Assembly (NCBI RefSeq): GCF_011765625.1
Contig: NZ_CP050313.1
Coordinates: forward strand, 2,848,501 to 2,912,500
From: Shewanella aestuarii
GTDB taxonomy: Bacteria > Pseudomonadota > Gammaproteobacteria > Enterobacterales > Shewanellaceae
DNA length: 64,000 bases
Direction of reading: 5' to 3'
The notes under the pieces are model-generated. The model searched no databases. It saw nothing but the letters and a program-made list of their open reading frames with translations, and had not been told where the DNA came from. Numbering within the stretch: position 1 is the stretch's first letter; every line of letters begins with the position of its first letter. Below, piece by piece: positions 1 to 8,539 of the stretch. A program made the position numbers and the translations under genes.

Positions 1-311
1 AACTCGATTGGTAAACCGTGGCAATCCCAGCCAGGAATATATGGTGCGTCAAAACCTGACATGGTTTTAGACTTGATAATGATGTCTTTAAGGATTTTAT
101 TAACTGAATGACCAATATGAATATCACCATTCGCATAAGGAGGGCCATCATGCAAAATGAAAGGCTTACGACCACTGCGGCTGTCGCGAATGTGTTGATA
201 CAGCCCATCTTGCGTCCAGCGGTTTAACATGTCTGGTTCGCGATTAGCTAAGTTACCACGCATCGGAAACTCAGTTTCCGGCAAATTCAAAGTCAGTTTA
301 TAGTCGCTCAT
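1..311 (-). CDS. ileS: Isoleucyl-tRNA synthetase, N-terminal part (cut by window edge)
   Basis: Charges tRNA-Ile with isoleucine in the cytoplasm. The visible 103 residues begin [20 protein letters not shown] and include the class I signature HIGH (within [13 protein letters not shown]) and the downstream [11 protein letters not shown] motif, both typical of IleS. The ATG lies at 309-311; the rest of the gene runs off the left edge. It follows ribF by 31 bp on the same strand, the usual ribF-ileS(-lspA) operon order of gammaproteobacteria. Confidence 0.97.
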   Translation of the reverse strand, partial: MSDYKLTLNLPETEFPMRGNLANREPDMLNRWTQDGLYQHIRDSRSGRKPFILHDGPPYANGDIHIGHSVNKILKDIIIKSKTMSGFDAPYIPGWDCHGLPIE

Positions 312-342
312 TTATCCCATACCATTGTTTAAGCTAATTAAA

Positions 343-1278
343 TCAGCTTGCATCAAAGCTGAATAAAGCCTTAGCTTCATTCGCGTCATTCAAAATTTGT
401 TTTTTTAGTGCATCCAATGACTCAAAAGGTTGTTCGTCACGGATTTTAGCCACTAATTCAACTTCTACTCGTTTACCATATAAATCACCAGAAAAATCAA
501 GCAAATGAACTTCTAGCTGGCAAACTTGGCCTTGCACGGTTGGTCGGTAACCAATATTTGCAACACCTTCATAAATATCACTATCTTGCCAATACAACTT
601 AACCGCAAACACACCTCTTACAGGAACAACTTTACGTTTTAAGGCGATATTAGCCGTTGGAAATCCAATCGTTCGACCAATTTTTTGGCCATGAGCAACT
701 TTGCCACTCATGATAAAAGGATGCCCTAATAATCGACGAGCCTGCTCAAGATTACCGAGTTGTAATTGCTGTCGCACTAGGGTTGAGCTCACTCGTTGCG
801 TCCCTACCAGAAAGCTTTGTGTGCTTACCACGGTAAAGCCGAACTCTTTTCCAGCTGCGACCAACATGTCAAAATTACCTTCACGACCTTTACCAAAGCA
901 AAAGTCATCTCCTACTACGAGATATTTAACCCCGAGTTTTTTGACTAATAACTCTTCAATAAACTCATGGGCAGGTTGATTAGCAAAGGATGCTGTAAAA
1001 TTAATACACAGCAGCCGATCAATATCCAACTCATCAAGTAATCGTATTTTATCGCGTAACAAGCTTAATCTAGCGGGGGCACTATCACCTTTGAATAACT
1101 CTTGCGGCTGAGGTTCAAAGGTCATAAGCGTTGCGGGTAACTGAAAATGATGCGCTTTACTTATCAAATTGCGGATCACTTCAGCATGGCCACGATGAAT
1201 GCCATCAAAATTGCCAATTGTCAGCACACACCCATGATGTTCGGGCAATATATTGTGTATACCGCGGATTAATTCCAT
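343..1278 (-). CDS. ribF: Bifunctional riboflavin kinase / FMN adenylyltransferase
   Basis: Makes FMN from riboflavin and then FAD from FMN. The 311 residues have the normal two-domain layout. The N-terminal nucleotidyltransferase domain has GNFDGIHRGH at 22-31, GDDFCFGKGREG at 123-134 and RVSSTLVR at 162-169. The C-terminal kinase domain has GRTIGFPTAN at 201-210. Length matches the family (E. coli 313). It sits between murJ and ileS and probably shares a transcript with ileS. No FMN riboswitch is visible upstream. Confidence 0.97.
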   Translation of the reverse strand: MELIRGIHNILPEHHGCVLTIGNFDGIHRGHAEVIRNLISKAHHFQLPATLMTFEPQPQELFKGDSAPARLSLLRDKIRLLDELDIDRLLCINFTASFANQPAHEFIEELLVKKLGVKYLVVGDDFCFGKGREGNFDMLVAAGKEFGFTVVSTQSFLVGTQRVSSTLVRQQLQLGNLEQARRLLGHPFIMSGKVAHGQKIGRTIGFPTANIALKRKVVPVRGVFAVKLYWQDSDIYEGVANIGYRPTVQGQVCQLEVHLLDFSGDLYGKRVEVELVAKIRDEQPFESLDALKKQILNDANEAKALFSFDAS

Positions 1279-1503
1279 TACGCCATTAATTCCCTAGCCA
1301 TTCGATTAGTGCAAATTTGTCTAGCTGACTGTCGATTATAAATCGGCAGATTATATACCCAAAACCTTACTCACTTAAACCCACTCACGCTATTAAGGCG
1401 TTATATTGTCCAACTAATCATAATATCGGTAAACTTATGTACATATAACAGTCCAGACAGCTCATTAAATCTGCAGCATTAATCATTAAAACAAATCACG
1501 CCA

Positions 1504-3069
1504 TTATGGTTTAACCACAGGCTTCATCTTCCAAGGCCTGATCCCCAGCAGCAGTAATGCAATCAAATAACTCCCCGCACCAGCAACAATGAGCATGATC
1601 AATGACAACATTCTCTGGCTAAGCTCCCAAGATAACCACTGTGCTTGCTCAGGTAAGATGAACAATACCCCTGTGACCATCACAGCCGTGGCTGTTGCAA
1701 CTTTTAAAGCAAATATTAATGTCCCACGACTTAATTGATAAACGCCTGCTTTATGTAGACCACGATAAAGTAAACTCGCATTCAATAAAGCAGATAAGGA
1801 TGTTGCAATCGCTAAACCAACATAGCCAAAAGGAATGGCAAATATTAAGTTGAAAACCATATTGCTAATCATTGCGATAATGCCAAATCGAACAGGAGTT
1901 TTAGTATCTTGCCTAGAGTAATACCCTGGTGCCAGCACTTTTATTAACATAAAACTCAGCAAGCCACAGCCGTAAGCAATCAAACTGTACGAAGCCATTT
2001 CTACATCATTCAAACTAAAGGCACCGCGCATGAATAGCACCATTAACATAGGCTGAGCCAAAATAATCAAGCCCAGCATAGCTGGGGTACCCAACAATAA
2101 AATGGCTTTAACGCCCCAATCCATTGTTTGACTAAAGCCCTCCCCCTGAGCATTCACATGTTTCTTAGATAAAGCAGGTAAAATAACCGTCGCAATGGCA
2201 ATTCCAAACAAGCCCAAAGGGAATTCTAATAATCGATCAGAATAGTAAAGCCAACTGATTGAGCCCGTCATCAGAAAGCTAGCGATAAAGGTATCGAACA
2301 ATAAGTTAATTTGTGAAACCGATACCCCAAATAAAGCGGGGATCATCAAAGTACGAATTTTCACAACCCCAGGATGGTTCCAGCCCCATGAAGGTTTAAC
2401 TAAAGCACGCTCTTGGATCAAAAAAGGAATTTGAAAAAGGAATTGGATTACACCACCTGCAAATACACCCCATGCTAATCCGATTTCAGGGTTCTCCATG
2501 TTAGGCGATAAAAACAAAGCAAAGGAGATAATTGCAATATTAAGAAAAACAGGCGTAAACGCAGAAACCGCAAAACGCCCTCGAGTATTCAAAATCGAGC
2601 CGGCTAACGCAGTAAATGTAATAAACCATAAATAAGGAAAGGTGATTTTTAGCATTAATGCCGCTAGGGTAAACTTTTCGGCATTAGGGCCATCTTCTAA
2701 CCAATCAATAAACCAGCCGCCACCGAATAATGCCGCTAGTATCGGAGAACCTATCACCCCGACCAAAGTAACAAGTGTCACCAGTCCCCCTAAAGTACCG
2801 GCAACTTTACTGAGTAATTCTCGAGTCTCTTCAGGAGATTGACGCTCTTGGTATTCAGTTAATACCGGAACAAATGCTTGCGCAAAAGCACCTTCAGCAA
2901 ATAAGCGCCGTAAGAAGTTGGGAATTTTATTAGCAAAGAAGAAAACATCCGCACTACTGCCCGCTCCCATCAGGTTGGCAACCACTACATCACGCACTAA
3001 GCCCAATACTCGAGAAATCAATGTCATAGAACTAACAATGACACCCGATTTAATTAACTTTTTACTCAA
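1504..3069 (-). CDS. murJ: Lipid II flippase MurJ (MviN)
   Basis: Inner-membrane flippase that exports lipid II for peptidoglycan synthesis (MOP superfamily). The sequence is hydrophobic throughout, consistent with the 14 membrane segments of the family. It has the N-terminal signature SRVLGLVRDVVVANLMGAG and later FFFANKIPNFLRRLFAEGAF. I place the start at a TTG at 3069 (LSKKLIKSG), preceded by AGGGGG about 5 nt upstream, giving 521 aa. An ATG 27 bp further upstream is in frame but adds an atypical MYGSALGGQ extension. It lies divergent from rpsT and upstream of ribF-ileS. Confidence 0.95.
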   Translation of the reverse strand: MSKKLIKSGVIVSSMTLISRVLGLVRDVVVANLMGAGSSADVFFFANKIPNFLRRLFAEGAFAQAFVPVLTEYQERQSPEETRELLSKVAGTLGGLVTLVTLVGVIGSPILAALFGGGWFIDWLEDGPNAEKFTLAALMLKITFPYLWFITFTALAGSILNTRGRFAVSAFTPVFLNIAIISFALFLSPNMENPEIGLAWGVFAGGVIQFLFQIPFLIQERALVKPSWGWNHPGVVKIRTLMIPALFGVSVSQINLLFDTFIASFLMTGSISWLYYSDRLLEFPLGLFGIAIATVILPALSKKHVNAQGEGFSQTMDWGVKAILLLGTPAMLGLIILAQPMLMVLFMRGAFSLNDVEMASYSLIAYGCGLLSFMLIKVLAPGYYSRQDTKTPVRFGIIAMISNMVFNLIFAIPFGYVGLAIATSLSALLNASLLYRGLHKAGVYQLSRGTLIFALKVATATAVMVTGVLFILPEQAQWLSWELSQRMLSLIMLIVAGAGSYLIALLLLGIRPWKMKPVVKP

Positions 3070-3252
3070 TTGGCCCCCTAGAGCGCTTCCATACAAAATA
3101 ATTTAGTGGGATTTGTAGCAAATATTCTAATCCAACACTGTCACATACGCGCAAGAGCTGGTAGAATTGCGCCACATTTTACACGAGTGGGTTGAAGATA
3201 AGCACGCCCGATTGAAATATTTATCTTTATGTAGGTATTTCTTTCATAGTCG

Positions 3253-3281
3253 TTGACAAACGAACTAAAAGCAGGCATATT
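3253..3281 (+). promoter_or_regulatory. Candidate sigma-70 promoter of rpsT
   Basis: TTGACA at 3253-3258 and CATATT at 3276-3281 are separated by exactly 17 bp. A GC-rich stretch (CCTCGGCC) follows where a stringent-control discriminator would lie. The position, about 45 bp before the rpsT start, fits a ribosomal protein promoter. Inferred from sequence only. Confidence 0.6.
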
Positions 3282-3326
3282 CCTCGGCCTTTAAAAGTAT
3301 CAAATCCAGTTTTTAGGAGTTGCACC

Positions 3327-3593
3327 TTGGCTAATAGCAAGTCTGCAAAGAAGCGCGCGCTTCAGTCTGAAAAGCGTCGTCAGCATAACGCAAGCCGTCG
3401 CTCTATGTTACGTACATACGTTAAAAAAGTTATCGCTGCTATCAAGAGCGGTGACCACAAAGCGGCTACAGAAGCATTCGCGGTTGCACAACCAATCGTT
3501 GACCGTATGGCGACTAAGGGCCTTATTCATAAGAATAAAGCTGCTCGTCAAAAGGCACGTTTAAACGCTAAAATCAAAGCTCTTGTAGCTTAA
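3327..3593 (+). CDS. rpsT: 30S ribosomal protein S20
   Basis: Binds 16S rRNA during early assembly of the 30S subunit. The 88-residue, very basic sequence [20 protein letters not shown] is classic S20. The start codon is TTG, preceded by AGGAG at 3315-3319. E. coli rpsT also starts with UUG, and there the weak start is part of translational autoregulation; the same is likely here. It is divergent from murJ-ribF-ileS, as in E. coli. Confidence 0.98.
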   Translation: MANSKSAKKRALQSEKRRQHNASRRSMLRTYVKKVIAAIKSGDHKAATEAFAVAQPIVDRMATKGLIHKNKAARQKARLNAKIKALVA

Positions 3594-3610
3594 TTTTAAC
3601 GATTATTTTA

Positions 3611-3636
3611 AAAAACCGGCTTAGGCCGGTTTTTTT
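3611..3636 (+). terminator. Rho-independent terminator of rpsT
   Basis: AAAAACCGGC, loop TTAG, GCCGGTTTTT, then more T. It lies 17 bp after the rpsT stop codon. Confidence 0.9.
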
Positions 3637-3750
3637 ATGTCTGTAATTTAAGCTTATTTTTGCATTTCAGGCACAAAAAAAACCTTAATCGCTTAGATTA
3701 AGGTTTAACTTTTTGCTTATCGTTGTTTTAGTTTTTAATGACAGTAACTT

Positions 3751-4068
3751 TTAGTGACAGTACATTTTATTTAATACTTCAATAAGCTCTTTCACTTCAT
3801 CGCTTTTTAATGAGTAAAAAACTGTTTGTGCTTCTTTACGTGTACAAACTAAATTATCTTTTCGTAACCACGCTAAGTGTTGAGACAAGGCAGACTGGCT
3901 TAAACCCAATTTTTTATTCATTTCACCGACACACATCTCACCATCGTTCAATAAGTGACATAAAATAAACAATCTGCGCTCATTGGCTAACGCTTTAAGC
4001 AACACAACAGCATGATCGGCTTGTTGTTGCATTTTTTCAATATTCATCACTCGTAATACTCTCCTCAT
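3751..4068 (-). CDS. ArsR/HlyU-family winged-helix redox regulator
   Basis: Small ArsR-type DNA-binding protein of 105 aa. The segment LLKALANERRLFILCHLL followed by LSQSALSQHLAWLRKDNLV (recognition helix) and TVFYSL (wing) matches HlyU. It carries Cys37 and Cys104, the pair which in HlyU/BigR/SqrR-type sensors forms the redox (reactive sulfur or peroxide) switch; it lacks the ELCVCDL metal site of ArsR/SmtB. The start at 4068 has AGAGG 4 nt upstream; Met8 at 4047 is an alternative. It is divergent from the M28 peptidase gene. Its targets are unknown. Confidence 0.85.
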   Translation of the reverse strand: MRRVLRVMNIEKMQQQADHAVVLLKALANERRLFILCHLLNDGEMCVGEMNKKLGLSQSALSQHLAWLRKDNLVCTRKEAQTVFYSLKSDEVKELIEVLNKMYCH

Positions 4069-4181
4069 CGAACCTCTGACTAATATAGCGTTCCCTTACA
4101 AATAGAGTCGGGACATAAAGCACACTTTTTGGTAGATTGTCTGAAAAAATGAGACTTAGTTAGAATAATTGAAGGAAACTC

Positions 4182-5612
4182 ATGAAAGACTATAAAAGCA
4201 CAGCCTTATGTGCCCTAATATTGGTTGGATTATTTGGCTGCCAACAAACAACAAATGACCCCAAACCTCCTGAATTAGTGGTCAATAATTCCGCAGATGC
4301 ACAAATAAGTCTGCAACTAGCCAAGCAAGCACTCAACTCCAATTTGGCTTATGACATCGTTGAATCCTTGACTGTCGAAATCGGCCCTCGTTTAGCGGGT
4401 AGTGATAAAGATTTAATGGCCGTAGATTGGGCCATGGAAAAACTGCGCTCGATGGGATTTGATAAAGTGTATAAAGAATCGGTTCAAGTTCCCGCTTGGT
4501 CTCGAGGAAAAGCAGAAGCCAGTATCGTGGCGCCGTTTCAACAACCATTGGTAATTACAGCATTAGGCGGCAGTGTTGCCACACCAACTAATGGGATTAC
4601 CGCCCCCATTGTTCGCTTTGACTCTTTGGCTGCACTAAAGTTAGCTGAACCAAGCACAGTTAAAGGTAAAATTGTGTTTATCGACCATATTACAGAGCGT
4701 CATAAAGATGGCAATGGTTATGGGGTAACTGTTGGAGGTCGCTCTAAAGGAGCTGTTGAAGCGGCAAAAAAAGGCGCTGTTGCTGTTGTTATTCGTTCGA
4801 TAGGAACAAATCATGACCGTATGGCACATACTGGCGTAATGCGCTATCAAGACGACGTAGCTAAAATTCCTGCTGCGGCAATGTCATTCCCTGATGCAGA
4901 ACTAATTAACGGTATGCTCAAGCGGGATCCAAACATTATGATGTCACTCAAAATGTCGTCAGAAAACCTTGGGATAGCGACGTCTTACAACGTAATAGCA
5001 GAAGTAACAGGCAGCAGTAAACCAGAAGAATTAGTGTTAATCGGTGCACATTTAGACTCATGGGATGAAGGCACAGGCGCTATTGATGATGGCGCAGGCG
5101 TGGCAATCGTTACAGCTGCTGCAAAGCTCATTCAAGACTTACCTCAAAAACCTGCTAGAACAATTCGCGTGGTATTGTACGCGGCAGAAGAAGTAGGCCT
5201 AATCGGTGGTAAATCTTACGTTAAGCAACACGCTGATGACCTCGAAAAACATTATATTGCAGCTGAATCTGATTTTGGTGCAGGCCCAATCTATCAAATC
5301 GACTTTAATGTCGCTCCAGCGAGCTTTAGTCAAATTCAACATCAAGTGTCTTCGATGACACTAAATGGTGTTGCACTGGGTAACAATAAAGCCTCTGGTG
5401 GGCCGGATGTATCAATGATGCCAAGCCTTGGCGTACCGGTTGCATCACTCAGACAAGATGGGACTGATTATTTCGATTATCACCATACGCCAAATGATAC
5501 CTTGGATAAAATTGATCCTAAATCACTAGCCCAAAATGTGGCAGCTTATGTGCAATTTGCTTATATGATGGCGCAATCAGACGTTGAATTACGTCCACTT
5601 ACTCAGCAATAA
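4182..5612 (+). CDS. M28-family zinc aminopeptidase/carboxypeptidase, lipoprotein
   Basis: Predicted secreted metallopeptidase of 476 aa. It begins with a lipoprotein signal peptide (ALCALILVGLFGC, lipobox Cys20), so it is probably anchored to an outer or inner membrane face. A PA-like insert spans about 120-260. The M28 metal site follows: GAHLDSW with His290, AIDDGAG with Asp302, AEEVGL at 335-340, AESDFG with Asp364, and a C-terminal HHTPNDT. It resembles carboxypeptidase Q / plasma glutamate carboxypeptidase-like M28 enzymes. Exact substrate cannot be told. It is divergent from the HlyU-like regulator. Confidence 0.9.
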   Translation: MKDYKSTALCALILVGLFGCQQTTNDPKPPELVVNNSADAQISLQLAKQALNSNLAYDIVESLTVEIGPRLAGSDKDLMAVDWAMEKLRSMGFDKVYKESVQVPAWSRGKAEASIVAPFQQPLVITALGGSVATPTNGITAPIVRFDSLAALKLAEPSTVKGKIVFIDHITERHKDGNGYGVTVGGRSKGAVEAAKKGAVAVVIRSIGTNHDRMAHTGVMRYQDDVAKIPAAAMSFPDAELINGMLKRDPNIMMSLKMSSENLGIATSYNVIAEVTGSSKPEELVLIGAHLDSWDEGTGAIDDGAGVAIVTAAAKLIQDLPQKPARTIRVVLYAAEEVGLIGGKSYVKQHADDLEKHYIAAESDFGAGPIYQIDFNVAPASFSQIQHQVSSMTLNGVALGNNKASGGPDVSMMPSLGVPVASLRQDGTDYFDYHHTPNDTLDKIDPKSLAQNVAAYVQFAYMMAQSDVELRPLTQQ

Positions 5613-5628
5613 TTTCTTTTAAAACAAC

Positions 5629-5654
5629 AATGCCCTTAACAAATTAAGGGCATT
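5629..5654. terminator. Bidirectional hairpin between M28 peptidase and yaaA
   Basis: ATGCCCTTAA, loop, TTAAGGGCAT lies between two convergent genes, with T/A-rich flanks on both sides. It can serve both transcripts. Confidence 0.75.
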
Positions 5655-5695
5655 TATTTATCTCAACTTAGTATTTAACCAACCCTGCCAGTTAT

Positions 5696-6472
5696 TTAGT
5701 TTTGCTCTTCTCGCAAGAATACTGGTGAATCATCACAAGAAAGTTCCTCACTGTAGTAGTAACCTTCTAAATCAAACTGCTTCAATTGCTCAAGAGTTTT
5801 AGGCTGGTTGTCAATAATGTAACGCGCCATTAATCCACGGGCTTTTTTTGCATAAAAACTAATAACTTTATACTGACCTTTTTTACAGTCTTTGAATACT
5901 GGGGTAATTAACTTGCCTTTAAGTTGTTTTGTCTTCACTGACTTGAAGTACTCGTTTGAGGCAAGGTTGACAATAATATCGTCACCTTGTTCCGCAAGCG
6001 CTTCATTCACCGCCTGGGTAATGCTATCGCCCCAAAATGCATATAAGTTAGTTCCTTCAGGATTGACTAATCGGGTCCCCATTTCTAAGCGATAGGGCTG
6101 AATAAGATCTAAGGGTTTAAGCAGACCATATAAACCAGACAATATGCGTAAATGCTGCTGGGCTGATTGCATTTGTGTTTCAGATAAACTGTCCGCATCA
6201 AAACCGGTATAAACATCGCCACGAAAAGCAAAGATAGCCTGTTTAGCGTTATCAAGAGTAAACTTGGGTTGCCACTGTGCAAATCTGGCAGCATTGAGCC
6301 CGGCAATCTTGTCGCTAACCTTCATCAAACTCGCAATCTCGACAGGTGTAAGCTCGCGACAAACCTCTATTAAAGAAGCACTCTGTTCTAGCAGCGTAGG
6401 CTGGGTAAATTCTTGTGTAATCGGTGGGTTTTCAAAATCTAATGTTTTGGCAGGTGAAACTAAAACCAGCAT
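5696..6472 (-). CDS. yaaA: Peroxide stress protein YaaA (DUF328)
   Basis: The 258 residues begin [17 protein letters not shown], the hallmark of YaaA. In E. coli this protein lowers intracellular free iron under peroxide stress and protects DNA. The start at 6472 is chosen because AAGGAG lies 6 nt upstream and the homology begins there; an in-frame upstream ATG at 6517 adds 15 unrelated residues. Other family signatures present: [37 protein letters not shown] and [10 protein letters not shown]. It appears monocistronic. Confidence 0.95.
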   Translation of the reverse strand: MLVLVSPAKTLDFENPPITQEFTQPTLLEQSASLIEVCRELTPVEIASLMKVSDKIAGLNAARFAQWQPKFTLDNAKQAIFAFRGDVYTGFDADSLSETQMQSAQQHLRILSGLYGLLKPLDLIQPYRLEMGTRLVNPEGTNLYAFWGDSITQAVNEALAEQGDDIIVNLASNEYFKSVKTKQLKGKLITPVFKDCKKGQYKVISFYAKKARGLMARYIIDNQPKTLEQLKQFDLEGYYYSEELSCDDSPVFLREEQN

Positions 6473-6520
6473 GATTAACTCCTTTATTCTGATAAAGTCA
6501 TCATACTTTAGTGACAAAAA

Positions 6521-6549
6521 AAAACCATGCTAATCCAGCATGGTTTTTT
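6521..6549 (-). terminator. Terminator of the Na+:alanine symporter gene
   Basis: AAAACCATGCT / AGCATGGTTTT stem with a 5-nt loop; on the minus strand it is followed by a run of T. It lies about 47 bp after the symporter stop and upstream of yaaA. Confidence 0.85.
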
Positions 6550-6595
6550 CGATTACGTTAACGCACATTTTCAATGCATTATATCGTTCTACTGT

Positions 6596-8037
6596 TTATG
6601 ACTTATGTTTTGCGGATCCATCAGGCCAAATCTTCTCTTCTAATTGTTCTGCTAACTCCGGAAACTTACTGGTATCAAATACGGGATCTTTACCAGCGTT
6701 AACTTGCTCGCGATAATCATTAATCACTCGAATAGCCAAACCAGAGAGTAATGAAATTGCGACAATATTCACCAAGGCCATTAAGCCCATTGAAACGTCG
6801 GCTAAATCCCACACCAAACCAATTTTAGCCATAGCACCAAACATTACCATGCCTAATACAATCAATCTAAAAATGGGTAACGCTTTTTTACTATTACCTG
6901 ATAAAAACATCACATTGGTTTCAGCATAAGAGTAGTTTGCGATAATCGAAGTAAAACAAAATAACAGAATTGCCGCAGCAATAAATCCGCCGCCCCAACT
7001 GCCAACATGCGAAGATAAGGCATTGATTGTCATACCAATACCCTCACCAGAGCCAGCTGCGTCACCCGATAGTAAAATAATTGCAGCTGTCGCGGTACAA
7101 ATCACGATGGTATCGAAAAATACCCCATCATTTGAATATAACCTTGTGATGCAGGATGATTAGGATTAGGGGATGCACTAGCTGCAATATTTGCTGCACT
7201 ACCCATACCCGCTTCATTTGAAAACAAACCACGTGCGATACCAGCTTGCATAGCTTGCGCAACACTATAAGCGATGGCACCACCAGCTGCTTCCTGCCAA
7301 CCAAATGCGCTATTGATAACGAGCATAAATACGCTAGGCAGCTCGGTTACATTCATCATTACAACGACAAATGCCATAAAGATATAAGCCAGTGCCATCA
7401 CGGGTACAATAAATTCCGAAACCTTAGCAACTTTCTTTAAACCGCCCATGATAACGATACCGCTAAAGGCGGTGATCCCAATCCCGACATAAAGCGGATT
7501 AAAATCAAATACCGTCGTCATTGCGCCAGCAATAGTATTCGCTTGAACGGCATTAAACACTAGACCAAAACAGATAATGAGTAGAATGGAGAATAAAATC
7601 CCCATCCAACGCTGACCAAGACCTTTCTCCATGTAATAAGAAGGGCCGCCGCGATATTGTCCATCCACATCTTTAACTTTATATACTTGAGCAAGTGTCG
7701 ATTCGATCATTGCTGTAGCCATACCTAAAACAGCAATAGCCCACATCCAAAAAACAGCCCCCGGCCCTGCAACGCCAATCGCAAAGGCTACGCCAGCCAT
7801 ATTACCTGCACCGACACGGGCAGCCATACTGGTACAAAATACTTGGAAAGATGACAAGCCACTTTTTCCGGGTCGACGACTTATAGAAAGTAACTTAAGA
7901 CCATGTCCAAACTGGCTAAACTGAATAAAGCCTAGTCTAATGGTGAAATACAAGCCTGCACCCACTAGTCCGTAGACTAATAATTTGCCCCATAAGAGGT
8001 CATTTAAAAAATTAACGATCGTTTCTAACATTGCCAT
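6596..8037 (-). pseudogene. Sodium:alanine symporter (AGCS family), single-base frameshift
   Basis: Inner-membrane amino acid:sodium symporter, about 480 aa if the frame is restored. The N-terminal 300 residues (frame from 8037) contain AGCS signatures: ARVGAGNMAGVA, GGPSYYMEKGLG, ARGLFSNEAGMGSAANIAA. The C-terminal 169 residues continue in another frame (ICTATAAIILLSGD onward). The break is at the G run 7123-7126 (CCCC on the plus strand): the coding strand reads ATGATGGGGTATTTTTCGAT, and one more G would restore the expected MMGVFFDTIVICTATA. It may be a sequencing error rather than a true pseudogene. The ATG at 8037 has only a distant AAGGA. Confidence 0.9.
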
Positions 8038-8539
8038 AATACTTGTCTATTCCTTTGGAATAACTTTATTTTATGCTTGTCATTGATAAATCAGCGTAAC
8101 AACTACAAAATAAAATTATTTTAATTGATTGATTGTTATATGTTTTTATAATTATATGATTAAATATTATTAGTTTAATTGAGCATTATACCTAAACAAA
8201 TCACTAACTCTAATTTAGTTTGTGTTGATAATAGGTGATTCAGGCTGCATTTTTAACAGTGCTCAATTTAAAGCTTCCGCAAAGTATCATAGCGAGATCA
8301 TTTTTATAGCCGATCTAGATCACAAAAATTCATCCCCCCACCAAATCACTAACATTCAGTATGGCAAATCATAAAAACTAAGATACAACCCTCATCCAAA
8401 TTCCAACATTAACAATATCTTATTTACCACTTAAAAGCATAAAAGTTAGATCTTGCCCACATTATTAACAACAAAACAAGAATACAGTGTTCTCACTAGA
8501 AGGCTAATAATCGAATAATCAAACTGTAAAGGGGTTAAG
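8038..8539. other. Divergent intergenic region, AGCS symporter / xfp
   Basis: About 500 bp, very AT-rich, with no convincing ORF. It must hold the divergent promoters of the symporter and phosphoketolase genes. The only recognisable element is one CRP-like half-palindrome at 8309-8324, listed separately. AAAGGGG lies 5-6 nt before the xfp ATG. Confidence 0.6.
8309..8324. promoter_or_regulatory. Possible CRP-binding site upstream of xfp
   Basis: GCCGATCTAGATCACA has the exact TCTAGA spacer and one perfect TCACA half of the CRP consensus TGTGA-N6-TCACA; the left half matches at only two of five positions. It lies about 215 bp before xfp. Low-confidence inference. Confidence 0.3.

Noticed and set aside
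8309..8324. Strong CRP control of xfp
   Set aside because: Only one half-site fits; reported only as a low-confidence site.
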